Positions 47,560-60,102 of a stretch of 64,000 bases of DNA are shown here, piece after piece. The first letter of the stretch is position 1. Each line of letters begins with the position of its first letter. A program made the position numbers and the translations under genes. The notes beneath the pieces are model-generated. The model was given only the letters and a program-made list of their open reading frames with translations, searched no databases and was not told where the DNA came from. Source of the stretch: Acinetobacter harbinensis (GTDB taxonomy: Bacteria > Pseudomonadota > Gammaproteobacteria > Pseudomonadales > Moraxellaceae); the NCBI RefSeq assembly GCF_000816495.1, contig NZ_JXBK01000001.1:1101400-1165399 (forward strand). Direction: 5' to 3'.

Positions 47560-47958
47560 ATGCCCGCTGTGAAAAGCAACAGACCTGTCAATTTGTCCAT
47601 GGGTCAAGTTTTAGAAGTAAACTTAAAATCCCCTGTGGCTATTGCATCAATTCTACACCGTCTATCTGGTGTCATCGTATTTTTACTCGTACCGGTACTT
47701 TTGTGGCTTTTAGACAAATCCTTGTCTTCTGCGGAAGGTTTTGCACAAGTGCAAGCCATCTTTGGTAGCTTCATCGTGCGCTTTATCGTATGGGTATTTG
47801 TAGCTGGCTTAATTTTCCACTTTATCGCAGGTGTTAGACATTTAATTGCTGACATGGGCGTGGCAGAAGAGCTACAAAGTGGTCGAATCGCAGCTACTAT
47901 TTCATTGATCTTGTCTGCAATCGGTATTATTGCAGCATTTGTATGGATTGTTCTCTAA
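47560..47958 (+). CDS. sdhC: Succinate dehydrogenase cytochrome b556 subunit
   Basis: Membrane anchor of complex II that binds heme b and quinone with SdhD. RPVNLSMGQV and SILHRLSGV open the family pattern; three transmembrane helices follow; the heme His is in HFIAGVRHLIAD. I start at ATG 47560 (MPAVKSNRPVNL), by likeness to homologues with residues before the Lys-Ser-x-Arg-Pro stretch. A GTG at 47569 has a better-spaced AGGA (eight nt) and is a real alternative. The stop overlaps sdhD by one base. Confidence 0.93.
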   Translation: MPAVKSNRPVNLSMGQVLEVNLKSPVAIASILHRLSGVIVFLLVPVLLWLLDKSLSSAEGFAQVQAIFGSFIVRFIVWVFVAGLIFHFIAGVRHLIADMGVAEELQSGRIAATISLILSAIGIIAAFVWIVL

Positions 47959-48323
47959 TGAAAAGTGCTACAGGTTTAACGGGTTCAGGTACTCGCGATT
48001 GGTTCCTCCAACGCGTGAGCGCTGTGATCCTTGCTGTTTATACTGTTGTGGTCTTTGGTTGGATTCTTCTTAATGGTGGATTTAACTATGAACAGTGGTT
48101 TGGCTTTATGATGACATTACCAATGAAGGTTTTATCTTTATTGGCGGTCTTATCTCTTGTTGCACACGCGTGGATTGGCATGTGGCAAGTATTCACAGAT
48201 TATGTGACTACACGTCAAATGGGTCCTTCGGCTTCAGGCTTACGTTTGGTGCTAACATCAGCAGTCATTATTGCTGTATTTGCATATGCAATCTGGGCAA
48301 TCCAGATTTTTTGGGCGAATTGA
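47958..48323 (+). CDS. sdhD: Succinate dehydrogenase hydrophobic membrane anchor
   Basis: Second anchor of complex II, 121 residues with three transmembrane helices. The N-terminal segment GSGTRDWFLQRVSAVILAVYT and the heme-ligand His region LVAHAWIGMWQVFTDY are typical. The ATG at 47958 overlaps the sdhC TAA (TAATG), which couples translation. Five upstream codons of the open frame lie inside sdhC and are discarded. Confidence 0.94.
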   Translation: MKSATGLTGSGTRDWFLQRVSAVILAVYTVVVFGWILLNGGFNYEQWFGFMMTLPMKVLSLLAVLSLVAHAWIGMWQVFTDYVTTRQMGPSASGLRLVLTSAVIIAVFAYAIWAIQIFWAN

Positions 48324-48335
48324 TAGGAAAATATC

Positions 48336-50234
48336 ATGGGCGCAATAACCCCTAAAGAAGATTATACAAACATTGAACACCTCACTTTTGATGCAGTTAT
48401 CGTCGGTGGTGGTGGTTCGGGTATGCGTGCTTCATATCAACTTGCTCAAGCAGGTTTGAATGTTGCAGTGCTTACCAAAGTATTTCCAACACGTTCGCAC
48501 ACTGTGGCGGCGCAAGGTGGTATCGGTGCATCGCTTGGTAATATGCAAGAAGATAACTGGCACTACCATTTTTATGACACAGTAAAAGGCGGTGACTGGT
48601 TAAGTGATCAGGACGCTTGTGAATTTATGTGTCGTGAAGCACCAAAAGTGGTGTATGAATTAGAACACATGGGTATGCCGTTTGACCGTAACGCCGATGG
48701 TACAATTTACCAACGTCCGTTTGGTGGTCACTCTGCAAACTATGGTGAAAAACCAGTTCCACGTGCATGTGCTGCAGCCGACCGTACAGGTCATGCTTTA
48801 CTGCATACGCTATATCAAAGTAACGTGAAAATGGGTACCCAGTTTTACGTAGAATGGATCGCACTTGATCTTATTCGTGACGAAAATGGTGATGTGCTGG
48901 GTGTAACCGCAATTGACCAAGAAACCGGTAAAATTGCAGTATTCCAAGCCAAAGCAACTTTGTTTGCAACTGGCGGTGCGGGTCGTGTTTACCGTGCATC
49001 AACCAATGCCTATATCAATACTGGTGACGGTTTGGGTATGGCGGCGCGTTCAGGTATTCCATTACAAGATATGGAATTCTGGCAGTTCCACCCAACAGGT
49101 GTGGCTGGCGCTGGAGTATTGTTAACCGAAGGTTGTCGTGGTGAGGGTGCAATCCTTCGCAACAAAGATGGCGAACCATTCATGGAACGCTATGCACCAA
49201 CCTTAAAAGACTTGGCGCCACGTGATTTCGTATCACGTTCAATGGACCAAGAAATTAAAGAAGGTCGTGGTTGTGGCCCTAAAGGTGATCATATCTTATT
49301 AGATATGACGCATTTGGGTGCAGATACCATTATGAAGCGTTTGCCTTCAGTGTTTGAAATTGGTAAAAAATTCGCCAACGTCGATATCACCAAAGAGCCA
49401 ATTCCAGTGGTACCAACCATTCATTATCAAATGGGTGGTATTCCGACCAATATTCATGGTCAAGTGGTTGTGCCTGCAACAGCAGAAACCATTCCTTTAC
49501 AAGCAGGTTATGATCCAGTAACGGATACGTATACCACCAACAATACCGATCGTGATTATGTAAAACCAGTTAAAGGGTTTTATGCAATTGGCGAGTGTTC
49601 TTGTGTATCTGTTCATGGTGCAAACCGTTTAGGGACCAACTCCTTGCTTGACTTGGTGGTATTTGGTAAAGCTGCCGGTGAACACATCATTGATTATGTG
49701 ACTAAACATCACGGTGATGACTATACCCCAGTTCCACATAATGCCTTGGTCAACACCATGAAGCGTATGAATCATTTAGATGATTCAACTTCGGGTGAAA
49801 ATGCACAAGATGTTGCTGATGCCATTCGTGACATCGTTCAAGACCATGCGGGTGTATTCCGTACACAAGCATTGTTGGATGAAGGTGTAAAACAAATTCT
49901 TGCCATTGAACCGCGTGTTCGTAACATTCATTTAAAAGACAAATCTAAAGTCTTTAATACCGCGCGTATTGAAGCGTTAGAAGTAGAAAATCTATATGAA
50001 GTGGCTAAAGCGACTTTGATTTCTGCTGCTGCACGTAAAGAATGTCGTGGTGCGCATACTGTAGTTGACTATGAGTTGCCTGCAGATCATCCGACATACT
50101 CGTATGGTCGTCGTGATGATGAATGGATGAAGCATACGTTGTGGTATTCATCAGACAATCGTCTTGAATATAAGCCAGTACGTTACAGACCATTGACTGT
50201 AGACGCTATTGAACCTAAACCACGCACATTCTAA
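48336..50234 (+). CDS. sdhA: Succinate dehydrogenase flavoprotein subunit
   Basis: Catalytic subunit that oxidises succinate to fumarate with covalently bound FAD. It has the dinucleotide-binding VIVGGGGSGMRAS and the FAD-attachment His55 in TRSHTVAAQGG. The active-site region includes FHPTG, and HxGGNRLGTNSLLDLVVFGKAAGEH-type sequence is seen as VHGANRLGTNSLLD. It is 632 residues, slightly long because of a 17-residue N-terminal tail. AGGA about seven nt upstream supports ATG 48336. Confidence 0.97.
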   Translation: MGAITPKEDYTNIEHLTFDAVIVGGGGSGMRASYQLAQAGLNVAVLTKVFPTRSHTVAAQGGIGASLGNMQEDNWHYHFYDTVKGGDWLSDQDACEFMCREAPKVVYELEHMGMPFDRNADGTIYQRPFGGHSANYGEKPVPRACAAADRTGHALLHTLYQSNVKMGTQFYVEWIALDLIRDENGDVLGVTAIDQETGKIAVFQAKATLFATGGAGRVYRASTNAYINTGDGLGMAARSGIPLQDMEFWQFHPTGVAGAGVLLTEGCRGEGAILRNKDGEPFMERYAPTLKDLAPRDFVSRSMDQEIKEGRGCGPKGDHILLDMTHLGADTIMKRLPSVFEIGKKFANVDITKEPIPVVPTIHYQMGGIPTNIHGQVVVPATAETIPLQAGYDPVTDTYTTNNTDRDYVKPVKGFYAIGECSCVSVHGANRLGTNSLLDLVVFGKAAGEHIIDYVTKHHGDDYTPVPHNALVNTMKRMNHLDDSTSGENAQDVADAIRDIVQDHAGVFRTQALLDEGVKQILAIEPRVRNIHLKDKSKVFNTARIEALEVENLYEVAKATLISAAARKECRGAHTVVDYELPADHPTYSYGRRDDEWMKHTLWYSSDNRLEYKPVRYRPLTVDAIEPKPRTF

Positions 50235-50248
50235 TTGGGAGACTTAAG

Positions 50249-50959
50249 ATGAGTAGAGGTATCCGTACATTTCATATCTACCGCTATGATCCTGATAAGG
50301 ATAAAGCACCGTACATGCAGACGTTTAAACTAGAGTTAAACGATAAGCATCGTATGTTGCTTGATGCGTTGTTGGCATTAAAACTTCAAGATGAAACTTT
50401 GACGTTCCGCCGTTCATGTCGTGAAGGGATTTGTGGTTCGGATGGGGTGAACATTAACGGTAAAAATGGTTTGGCATGTTTGTGGAATCTCAACGATTTA
50501 CCAAACGAGATTACCATTCGTCCGTTACCTGGTTTACCTGTGGTCAGAGACTTGGTTGTAGATATGAATCAGTTCTACGATCAATACTATAAAATTCAAC
50601 CATTCTTGATTAATAATCAGCCAGCGCCTGCTAAGGAACGTTTACAGTCTCCTGAAGAGCGTGAGCACTTAAATGGTCTGTATGAGTGTATTTTATGTGC
50701 ATGTTGTTCAACATCATGCCCATCATTTTGGTGGAATCCAGATAAATTCTTGGGTCCAGCGGCATTGTTAAACTCATATCGCTTTATTATTGACTCGCGT
50801 GACACCGCCACACAAGATCGTTTATCACGTTTAGATGATCCGTTCTCCTTATTCCGTTGTAAAGGAATTATGAACTGTGTTGCAGTATGTCCTAAAGGTC
50901 TTAATCCAACAAAAGCAATCGGTCACATCCGTAATTTGTTGTTAGATCAAGCTGGTTAA
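50249..50959 (+). CDS. sdhB: Succinate dehydrogenase iron-sulfur subunit
   Basis: Carries electrons from FAD to quinone through 2Fe-2S, 4Fe-4S and 3Fe-4S clusters. Cys motifs are visible: RRSCREGICGSDG and ACLWN for the ferredoxin cluster, CILCACCSTSCPSFWWNP and CMN/CVAVCPKGLNP for the others. It is 236 residues, the usual size. It is the last gene of sdhCDAB and is followed by a terminator. Confidence 0.97.
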   Translation: MSRGIRTFHIYRYDPDKDKAPYMQTFKLELNDKHRMLLDALLALKLQDETLTFRRSCREGICGSDGVNINGKNGLACLWNLNDLPNEITIRPLPGLPVVRDLVVDMNQFYDQYYKIQPFLINNQPAPAKERLQSPEEREHLNGLYECILCACCSTSCPSFWWNPDKFLGPAALLNSYRFIIDSRDTATQDRLSRLDDPFSLFRCKGIMNCVAVCPKGLNPTKAIGHIRNLLLDQAG

Positions 50960-50971
50960 TCTTATTTTTTC

Positions 50972-51005
50972 AAAAAAAGCCTGCCAAATGTGGTGGGCTT
51001 TTTTT
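50972..51005 (+). terminator. Terminator after sdhB
   Basis: AAAAAAAGCCTGCC / GGTGGGCTTTTTTT stem with two G-T pairs, a 6-nt loop and a T-run. Confidence 0.9.
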
Positions 51006-51610
51006 ATGCCTTAGTTTATTGGATGGTGATTTTTAACCATAAAGCCGAGTATAGCGTAACGAGATAAATTTGAATTTTTGATCAAAAGTAGAAAAAGTGT
51101 GCGAGTGCAAATTGCAGAGCGCTTTATATTGTTGTGTTGTTGTTTTATTTCTTAAATTCAGCGGTTAATCAGCGGACTGAGTCTGCAAGGCTGGCATTAA
51201 AATGTTATCATGTAACACGAATGAAGGGGGCCAGTTTAAATATTGCGCTCTCTTTTATTGTATGTGCGGTGCAGGGTGTAGGACTATGGTCTACATTGAA
51301 TCTGAATTGCAGATAAAGCACCATAGCTGAAGTGGAAATCTTATCTATGTATTTCGCTGGTTTATAGGAGGTATGTGTCAAAAAAATCAAGTGTAACAAA
51401 AGAACATGTTACGATTTAACACAGTGTTATATGTAGAAAAACTATTGGTTTGCGTACAATTTTTCAACATTTGGCTGCTGTAGAAGGTTTATAAATAGGA
51501 AAGAAGTCGTTTTAGTAAAATTAATGCATCGCGTTGTTTTTTCTAAGTCGATTTTGCAAAAAATTGCTCGATTTGGGTCGAGTATTTTAATGAATGGTGA
51601 TGCCGCTGAG

Positions 51611-51665
51611 GGGCGTTATGATTCATTGTTCACATTGGGTTCGTCCTGATGTAGTGATAACGCCC
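51611..51665 (+). promoter_or_regulatory. Structured element in the sucA leader
   Basis: GGGCGTTAT (51611-51619) and ATAACGCCC (51657-51665) pair perfectly. Nested inside are ACAT/ATGT and GGG-TTCG-TCC with a UUCG-type loop. It ends about 100 nt before the sucA start and has no U-run after it, so it is not a terminator. Confidence 0.5.
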
Positions 51666-51766
51666 GCTGGCTTATGCCTTATGGGGGATTAGTGTCATAT
51701 TACCAATTTGACATTATTAATCATGGGTTCGCTTAACAAGCATCCTGAAATGTTTTGCAATAGGAA

Positions 51767-54622
51767 ATGGGTCCACAAATGCAAGAAGTTGCTGACGCAC
51801 TGCGTCTTGACACTGAACTTTCCGCTGACAGTGCAGCGTATATTGAAGAACTTTATGAGCATTATTTGACGTCACCAGATTCTGTAGGATCAGACTGGCG
51901 CGAATATTTCGATAAATTCCCTAAAGGTGATCAACCACATAGCAATGTACGTGAGCAATTCCTTTTATTAGGTCGCAATTCAAGCCGCGTTCAATCTGTT
52001 GTTCAAAGTAGCGTAAGTTCTGAACATGGACGTCGTCAAATTGGCGTTTTACAGCTGATTGCTGCTTATCGTAATCGTGGTCATCAAAAAGCAAAATTAG
52101 ATCCATTGGGTTTGGCTAAACGTGAAGACGTGCCAGATTTAGATCTTGCTTCACACGGTTTGACCAAATCGGATTTAGACACGGTATTTAATGCCGGTAA
52201 TCTAGCGCTGGGTAAAACGGATGCGACTTTAGGCGAAATGGTTGATGCCATGGAAGCAACGTATTGTGCTTCGATTGGTGTTGAGTACATGCATATTGTT
52301 GATACCAAAGAAAAACGTTGGATTCAGCAGCGCCTAGAAGGAACGCGTGGTCAGTTTGGCTTTACCGCTGAACAAAAGAAACATGTCTTAGAGCGCTTAA
52401 CCGCAGCTGAAGGTCTAGAAAAATTCCTTGGCAATAAGTATGTAGGTGCAAAGCGTTTTGGTGTGGAAGGCGGTGAGTCTTTCATTCCAATGGTCAACGA
52501 ACTGATTCAACGTGCAGGTTCTGTGGGTTGTAAAGAAGTTGTGATTGGCATGCCACACCGTGGCCGTTTAAATTTACTTGTAAACATTATGGGCAAAAAC
52601 CCAGCTGATTTATTCGGTGAGTTTGAAGGTAAGTCAATTCATAAAAAAGGCTCTGGTGACGTTAAGTATCATCAAGGTTTTTCTTCAAACGTTATGACAC
52701 CGGGTGGCGAAGTACACTTGGCATTGGCGTTTAATCCATCACATTTAGAAATTGTTGGACCGGTTGTTGAAGGTTCGGTACGTGCACGCCAAGTTCGTCG
52801 TAAAGACATCGGTGGTGATGACGTATTGCCAATTATCGTACATGGTGATGCCGCATTTGCAGGGCAAGGCGTAAACCAAGAAACCTTCCAAATGTCACAA
52901 ACACGTGGTTATACGGTAGGTGGTACAGTTCATATTGTGGTGAATAACCAAGTTGGTTTTACCACTTCTGATCCGCGTGATGCGCGCTCTACTGAATACT
53001 GTACTGATATTGCAAAAATGATTCAGGCGCCTATCTTCCATGTCAATGGTGATGATCCTGAAGCGGTATTGTTTGTATCACAGTTGGCACATGATTTCCG
53101 CCATACCTTCCGTAAAGATGTCGTGATTGATATGTTCTGCTATCGTCGCCGTGGTCATAACGAAGCGGATGAGCCAGCAGCAACACAGCCTATGATGTAT
53201 CAAGTGATCAACAAAAAAGCCACGACTCGTACGCTTTATGCCGATCAATTGATTCAACAGAAAGTATTAGATCGTTCTTCAGCTGATGCCATGGTTGAAA
53301 ATTACCGTGCCGATCTAGAAGCCGGTAAACACGTGGCCAATGCTTTGGTGCTTGAACCAAACGAAAAAATGTTTGTCGATTGGAAGCCTTATTTAGGTCA
53401 TGACTATACCGATATTTGGGATACTACTTTCCCGATTGAGCGCTTAAAAGAACTGGGCACGAAAATGCGTCAGCTTCCTGAAGGCTTTGTGATGCAGCGT
53501 CAGGTCTCTAAAGTGATTGATGATCGCTTGAAAATGCAGACTGGTGAAATGCCACTTAACTGGGGTGCTGCAGAAGTTTTAGCCTATGCCACCATTCTGG
53601 ATGAGGGTTATTTGGTTCGCTTAACTGGTGAAGATGTCGGTCGTGGTACGTTCTCACATCGTCATGCCAAACTGCACAATCAAGTGGATGGTTCTGTTTA
53701 TATTCCACTGTGTCATATTAAAGAAAATCAACCACGTACTGCAATTTATGACTCATTGTTGTCAGAGATGGCTGTGTTGGCCTTTGAATATGGTTATGCC
53801 ACAACTTTACCAAAAAGCTTAATTATTTGGGAAGCTCAATTCGGTGATTTCGCCAACTGTGCGCAAGTGGTGATTGATCAGTTCATCGCATCAGGCGAAA
53901 CCAAATGGGAGCGCGTATGTGGTTTAACCATGTTGCTTCCACATGGTTATGAAGGTCAAGGCCCTGAACATTCATCTGCACGTTTAGAACGTTTCTTACA
54001 GCTGTGTGCTGAAGACAATATGCAAGTGATTACACCGACCACGCCAGCGCAAATTTTCCATGCGATGCGTCGTCAAGCGATTCGTCCAATTCGTAAGCCA
54101 ATGATCATCACTTCGCCGAAGTCGTTACTTCGTCACAAACTTGCAACCTCTACATTAGAAGAACTTGCAACCGGTACATTCCAGACCGTGATTGATGAAG
54201 TGGATCAAATCAACAAAGCTGACGTTACGCGTCTGGTGCTTTGTGGTGGTAAAGTTTATTACGATTTGCTTGAAAAACGTCGCGCAGAAGAACTCAATAA
54301 CACTGCTGTAGTTCGTATTGAACAGTTATATCCGTACCCAGAACAACGTATTGCTGAAGTACTTGCTTCTTATCCAAATGTAAAAGAAATTGTTTGGGCA
54401 CAAGAAGAGCCGAAAAACCAAGGGGCTTGGTTATTTATCGCACCACGTTTATATGACGATGTGATGAAAGCGGCGAAACAAGTTCGTATCAGTTACGCAG
54501 GTCGTCCAGCTTCTGCTGCACCGGCTTGTGGTTCACCTTATTTGCATGCAAAACAACAGGCTCAGCTCGTCAATGACGCATTAGCGATTGCAGCTGAACA
54601 ATCATCAGGAGATTCTCAATAA
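51767..54622 (+). CDS. sucA: 2-oxoglutarate dehydrogenase E1 component
   Basis: Thiamine-diphosphate enzyme that decarboxylates 2-oxoglutarate and reductively succinylates the E2 lipoyl group. The 951-residue protein has an N-terminal E2-binding helix ([20 protein letters not shown]), the ThDP region [17 protein letters not shown] with [11 protein letters not shown], and the second half with [16 protein letters not shown] and [25 protein letters not shown]-type sequence. ATG 51767 or the in-frame ATG at 51779 could start it; AGGA lies too close to the first, so the choice is open. The stop overlaps sucB by one base. Confidence 0.97.
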   Translation: MGPQMQEVADALRLDTELSADSAAYIEELYEHYLTSPDSVGSDWREYFDKFPKGDQPHSNVREQFLLLGRNSSRVQSVVQSSVSSEHGRRQIGVLQLIAAYRNRGHQKAKLDPLGLAKREDVPDLDLASHGLTKSDLDTVFNAGNLALGKTDATLGEMVDAMEATYCASIGVEYMHIVDTKEKRWIQQRLEGTRGQFGFTAEQKKHVLERLTAAEGLEKFLGNKYVGAKRFGVEGGESFIPMVNELIQRAGSVGCKEVVIGMPHRGRLNLLVNIMGKNPADLFGEFEGKSIHKKGSGDVKYHQGFSSNVMTPGGEVHLALAFNPSHLEIVGPVVEGSVRARQVRRKDIGGDDVLPIIVHGDAAFAGQGVNQETFQMSQTRGYTVGGTVHIVVNNQVGFTTSDPRDARSTEYCTDIAKMIQAPIFHVNGDDPEAVLFVSQLAHDFRHTFRKDVVIDMFCYRRRGHNEADEPAATQPMMYQVINKKATTRTLYADQLIQQKVLDRSSADAMVENYRADLEAGKHVANALVLEPNEKMFVDWKPYLGHDYTDIWDTTFPIERLKELGTKMRQLPEGFVMQRQVSKVIDDRLKMQTGEMPLNWGAAEVLAYATILDEGYLVRLTGEDVGRGTFSHRHAKLHNQVDGSVYIPLCHIKENQPRTAIYDSLLSEMAVLAFEYGYATTLPKSLIIWEAQFGDFANCAQVVIDQFIASGETKWERVCGLTMLLPHGYEGQGPEHSSARLERFLQLCAEDNMQVITPTTPAQIFHAMRRQAIRPIRKPMIITSPKSLLRHKLATSTLEELATGTFQTVIDEVDQINKADVTRLVLCGGKVYYDLLEKRRAEELNNTAVVRIEQLYPYPEQRIAEVLASYPNVKEIVWAQEEPKNQGAWLFIAPRLYDDVMKAAKQVRISYAGRPASAAPACGSPYLHAKQQAQLVNDALAIAAEQSSGDSQ

Positions 54623-55839
54623 TGGCAACCGAAATTAAAGCACCGGTATTCCCAGAGTCAGTTGCTGACGGTACGATTGCAACTTGGCACAAACAACCGG
54701 GTGAAGCTGTATCACGCGACGAAGTGATCTGTGATATCGAAACCGACAAAGTTGTTTTAGAAGTTGTGGCTCCTGCTGACGGTACGATCGCATCAATCCT
54801 TAAAGGTGAAGGCGAAACTGTACTTTCTGATGAAGTGATTGCGCAATTTGAAGCGGGTGCTGTCTCTGGCGCCGCTCAAACGCAAGCCGTTCTGTCTGAA
54901 GAACAAGTTGAACAAGCATCCTCGCAAACTGAAGCAGGTGCTGCACCTGTGGTTGAGCGTGCACAAGCGGTATCTGATCAAGCGCCGGCAGTACGTAAAG
55001 CTTTAACTGAAACTGGCATTCCTGCTGGTGATGTTTCAGGTACTGGTCGTGGTGGTCGTATCACCAAAGAAGATGTGGTTAATCATCAAACTAAACCAGC
55101 TGCTCCTGCGGCTGCGCCATTGACTGCGACTGTGGGTGAGCGTATTGAAAAACGCGTTCCAATGACACGTCTACGTAAACGTGTTGCTGAACGTCTGCTT
55201 TCTGCGACACAAAATACAGCAATGTTGACGACGTTTAACGAAGTGAACATGAAACCTGTGATGGAGATGCGTAAGCAATTTAAAGACGCATTTGAAAAAC
55301 GTCATGGCGCACGTTTAGGCTTTATGTCTTTCTTTGTGAAAGCTGTCACTGAAGCGCTTAAACGTTATCCTGCTGTAAATGCTTCTATCGATGGCGATGA
55401 TATTGTTTATCATGGTTACTACGATATTGGTGTTGCAGTATCTTCTGAGCGTGGTTTAGTGGTGCCTGTTCTTCGTGATACAGACCGCATGAACTATGCT
55501 GAAGTTGAATCAGGTATTGGCGCATATGCTGCAAAAGCACGTGAAGGTAAATTATCGATTGAAGAGATGACTGGCGGTACGTTTACCATTACTAATGGTG
55601 GTACTTTTGGTTCATTGCTTTCAACGCCAATTTTGAACCAACCTCAAACAGCTATTTTGGGTATGCATAAAATCCAAGAACGCCCTATGGCGGTAAATGG
55701 TCAAGTTGTAATCTTGCCAATGATGTATTTAGCGCTGTCTTATGACCATCGTATGATTGATGGTAAAGAAGCGGTTGGTTTCTTGGTAACAGTGAAAGAG
55801 CTGTTAGAAGAACCAGCTAAACTCATTCTTGATCTTTAA
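54622..55839 (+). CDS. sucB: Dihydrolipoyllysine succinyltransferase (E2)
   Basis: Core of the 2-oxoglutarate dehydrogenase complex. The lipoyl domain (about 1-78) carries Lys43 in [10 protein letters not shown] Glu/Ala/Gln-rich linker leads to the peripheral subunit-binding domain ([29 protein letters not shown], read in parts). The catalytic domain ends with [14 protein letters not shown], His376 and Asp380. It is 405 residues. The start overlaps sucA (TAATG). Lipoate comes through LipB, also encoded here. Confidence 0.97.
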   Translation: MATEIKAPVFPESVADGTIATWHKQPGEAVSRDEVICDIETDKVVLEVVAPADGTIASILKGEGETVLSDEVIAQFEAGAVSGAAQTQAVLSEEQVEQASSQTEAGAAPVVERAQAVSDQAPAVRKALTETGIPAGDVSGTGRGGRITKEDVVNHQTKPAAPAAAPLTATVGERIEKRVPMTRLRKRVAERLLSATQNTAMLTTFNEVNMKPVMEMRKQFKDAFEKRHGARLGFMSFFVKAVTEALKRYPAVNASIDGDDIVYHGYYDIGVAVSSERGLVVPVLRDTDRMNYAEVESGIGAYAAKAREGKLSIEEMTGGTFTITNGGTFGSLLSTPILNQPQTAILGMHKIQERPMAVNGQVVILPMMYLALSYDHRMIDGKEAVGFLVTVKELLEEPAKLILDL

Positions 55840-55898
55840 TACTTACCATTTAAATATACCAAGATAGAGCGATCCTCTATCTTGGAACTTGGAGATAA

Positions 55899-57335
<1,437 letters not shown>

Positions 57336-57338
57336 TAC

Positions 57339-57366
57339 GAAAAGAGCGACTTAGGTCGCTCTTTTT
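57339..57366 (+). terminator. Terminator after lpdA
   Basis: AAAGAGCGAC / GTCGCTCTTT perfect 10-bp stem with a TTAG loop and trailing T residues. Confidence 0.93.
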
Positions 57367-57503
57367 ACATTTGGTGGTTGTTTTTATTGGAATAATCATC
57401 TAAAAATAAAGATAACGATTTAAAAAAATATCAATACTGCTTTGACGGATGTCTGGGTATTGGGTGTTCATAACCAATTGAAGAAGTAAGAAAAGGTTAT
57501 TCA

Positions 57504-58670
57504 ATGAATTTACATGAGTATCAAGCAAAAGCGTTATTAAAAAAATATGGTATGCCGGTTCAAGAAGGTGTGCTTGCCACCAATGCTGAAGAAGCAGTAT
57601 CTGCTTTTGAGCAACTGGGCGGTAAGTTTGCGGTGATGAAAGCACAGGTTCACGCCGGCGGCCGTGGTAAAGCAGGTGGGGTAAAGGTGGCGAAGTCAGC
57701 GCAGGAAGCTGCTGATTATGCTAATCAAATTCTTGGTACACGTTTAGTGACCTATCAAACTGATGCCAATGGACAGCCTGTAAATAGTATTTTGGTGTGT
57801 GAGGATGTTTATCCCGTAGAGCGTGAGCTTTATTTGGGTGCAGTGGTTGATCGCTCAAGTCGCCGTGTGACATTCATGGCATCCACTGAAGGTGGAGTTG
57901 AAATTGAAAAAGTTGCAGAAGAAACGCCAGAAAAAATTATTAAAGTAGAAGTCGATCCTCTGGTGGGATTAATGCCGTTTCAAGCACGTGAAGTGGCCTT
58001 TGCCTTGCATTTAAAAGATGCGCAAATTAATCAATTTGTGACTATTATGACGGCTGCTTATCAAGCCTTTATTGAAAATGATTTTGCTTTGTTTGAAATT
58101 AATCCACTTTCAGTACGTGAAAATGGAGAAATTTTATGTGTCGATGCCAAAATTGGTATTGATTCCAATGCGCTGTATCGTTTACCTAACATCGCTGCAT
58201 TACGTGATAAATCTCAAGAAAACGAACGTGAATTAAAAGCGTCAGAATTTGATTTAAACTATGTTGCTCTAGAAGGCAACATTGGCTGTATGGTCAACGG
58301 TGCAGGCCTTGCCATGGCCACCATGGATATTATTAAACTGTATGGTGGTCAGCCAGCCAACTTCCTCGATGTGGGCGGCGGCGCGACCAAAGAGCGGGTG
58401 ATTGAAGCATTTAAAATTATTTTAGCGGATAGCTCTGTGCAAGGTGTATTGATTAATATTTTCGGTGGAATTGTACGCTGTGACATGATTGCCGAAGCCA
58501 TTATTGCCGCGGTTCAAGAAGTGAATGTTACTGTGCCTGTCGTGGTTCGTTTAGAAGGCAATAATGCGGAATTAGGCGCAAAATTACTGGATGAATCAGG
58601 TCTAAAATTAATTTCTGCTCAAGGCCTTGCTGATGCCGCAGAAAAAATTGTTGCTGCAGTGAAAGGGTGA
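57504..58670 (+). CDS. sucC: Succinyl-CoA synthetase beta subunit
   Basis: ADP-forming ATP-grasp subunit of succinyl-CoA synthetase. The 388-residue protein starts [19 protein letters not shown] and contains [16 protein letters not shown] and the nucleotide-binding GGGATKERV and [17 protein letters not shown] segments. AGGTT precedes the ATG. sucD follows 13 nt later. Reaction: succinyl-CoA + ADP + phosphate gives succinate + ATP + CoA. Confidence 0.98.
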   Translation: MNLHEYQAKALLKKYGMPVQEGVLATNAEEAVSAFEQLGGKFAVMKAQVHAGGRGKAGGVKVAKSAQEAADYANQILGTRLVTYQTDANGQPVNSILVCEDVYPVERELYLGAVVDRSSRRVTFMASTEGGVEIEKVAEETPEKIIKVEVDPLVGLMPFQAREVAFALHLKDAQINQFVTIMTAAYQAFIENDFALFEINPLSVRENGEILCVDAKIGIDSNALYRLPNIAALRDKSQENERELKASEFDLNYVALEGNIGCMVNGAGLAMATMDIIKLYGGQPANFLDVGGGATKERVIEAFKIILADSSVQGVLINIFGGIVRCDMIAEAIIAAVQEVNVTVPVVVRLEGNNAELGAKLLDESGLKLISAQGLADAAEKIVAAVKG

Positions 58671-58683
58671 GGGAGTATCAATC

Positions 58684-59574
58684 ATGAGCGTATTAGTTAA
58701 TAAAAACACCAAAGTATTGGTACAAGGCTTCACCGGTAAAAATGGTACTTTTCACTCAGAACAAGCCATTGCTTATGGCACAAAAGTAGTCGGTGGTGTA
58801 ACACCGGGTAAAGGTGGGCAAAGTCATTTAAACCTTCCAGTATTTAACACCATGCAAGAGGCTGTCAGAGAGACTGCTGCCGATGCCACTGTGATTTATG
58901 TGCCGGCACCGTTTGTATTGGATTCAATTGTTGAAGCTGTAGACTCTGGCATTGCGCTGATTGTGGTCATCACCGAAGGTGTACCAACCTTGGATATGCT
59001 TAAAGCCAAGCGTTATCTTGAAACTTGCGGTCAAGGTACACGTCTGATTGGTCCCAACTGTCCGGGGATTATCACACCAGGTGAATGTAAGATTGGGATT
59101 ATGCCGGGTCATATTCATCAACCGGGTAAAATTGGTATTATCTCGCGTTCAGGTACACTTACTTATGAAGCAGTGGCACAAACCACTAAATTAGGCTTGG
59201 GGCAGTCCACCTGTATTGGAATTGGCGGTGATCCAATTCCGGGCATGAATCAGATTGACTGCTTAAAATTATTCCAAGAAGATCCGCAAACTGAAGCGAT
59301 CATTATGATTGGTGAAATTGGCGGTACGGCAGAAGAAGAAGCAGCAGAGTATATCCAAGCCCATGTAACCAAACCAGTGGTGGGATATATTGCGGGCGTC
59401 ACTGCACCCAAAGGTAAGCGTATGGGGCATGCCGGTGCAATTATTTCAGGCGGTAAAGGTACGGCGGAAGAAAAATTTGCCGCTTTTGAAAAAGCGGGTA
59501 TGACTTATACCCGTAGCCCAGCAGAACTGGGATCGACCATGTTGCAGTTATTAAAAGATCAAGGTTTAATGTAA
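58684..59574 (+). CDS. sucD: Succinyl-CoA synthetase alpha subunit
   Basis: Carries the phosphohistidine and binds CoA. The 296-residue protein has a CoA-binding Rossmann start [19 protein letters not shown], the [22 protein letters not shown] region and catalytic His249 in [17 protein letters not shown]. It is the last gene of the sucAB-lpdA-sucCD run. A hairpin with a T-run follows within 65 nt. Confidence 0.98.
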   Translation: MSVLVNKNTKVLVQGFTGKNGTFHSEQAIAYGTKVVGGVTPGKGGQSHLNLPVFNTMQEAVRETAADATVIYVPAPFVLDSIVEAVDSGIALIVVITEGVPTLDMLKAKRYLETCGQGTRLIGPNCPGIITPGECKIGIMPGHIHQPGKIGIISRSGTLTYEAVAQTTKLGLGQSTCIGIGGDPIPGMNQIDCLKLFQEDPQTEAIIMIGEIGGTAEEEAAEYIQAHVTKPVVGYIAGVTAPKGKRMGHAGAIISGGKGTAEEKFAAFEKAGMTYTRSPAELGSTMLQLLKDQGLM

Positions 59575-60102
59575 TAATCATCTAAATACGATCGAAAAAT
59601 TTGCACTCTATAGACTTAAATTTTAAGTTTTATGAGTGCATTTTTATGCTTGAAATTTAGCGATGATGCATTAATTCATTCTAGTAAAAGAGAAATAGGT
59701 TCTCTGAATTTAAAATAAACAACTTAAAATGACTATGCATAAAATTTAATTTTGATGATTTTTCGCGCTGTGCAAAGATTATTTTTACGTGATGTACTAC
59801 TTGTTGATTGAAATAGAACAAGCTCAACAGCACATTTGAGGTAATTTACTCAAAGTGATAATCTATATTCAAGTTTCTGATAAGGAGTTGTTTATTGGAT
59901 AGACTTATTTGATTGAAAATGTAATATTAAGCTAGCTAAATTGATCAAAATATAGGCTATGATTGTATTTCGAGTTATGTATTTAAATAAAGTGATTAAT
60001 ATCACATTTAAAAATAAAAATATGAAATAAATGACAATATTTAACGAATTATGTTCATTTGTAGTACATTTTTGATTACAATAGCACCATTGATAATAAC
60101 GA
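59575..60102. other. sucD / pgaA intergenic region
   Basis: About 530 nt, very AT-rich. The sucD terminator is at 59602-59645. A candidate pgaA promoter is TTCATT (60054-60059), a 17-nt spacer and TACAAT (60077-60082), which is only a fair match. The minus-strand frame at 59892-60209 is AT-driven and overlaps pgaA; I do not count it. Confidence 0.6.
59602..59645 (+). terminator. Terminator after sucD
   Basis: TGCACTC / GAGTGCA closes a long, mostly paired stem (TTAAA / TTTAA inside), followed by T5. Confidence 0.85.

Larger units (their letters stand above)
50960..51766. other. sdhB / sucA intergenic region
   Basis: About 800 nt. It holds the sdhB terminator and, at 51611-51665, a nested hairpin listed separately. 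Two TGTTA/TAACA-type dyads are seen around 51203-51217. I see no gene; short frames there have no ribosome-binding site. Confidence 0.6.

Noticed and set aside
47302-47607. Minus-strand open frame of 101 codons upstream of sdhC
   Set aside because: No ribosome-binding site, AT-driven composition, overlaps the sdhC start on the other strand.
51134-51316. Sixty-codon frame in the sdhB-sucA gap
   Set aside because: No ribosome-binding site and no family resemblance; the opposite strand is open as well, typical of low-complexity intergenic DNA.
59883-59906. Strong AAGGAG followed by a TTG mini-frame of five codons before pgaA
   Set aside because: Too short to claim as a leader peptide; there is no nearby attenuator hairpin to give it meaning.
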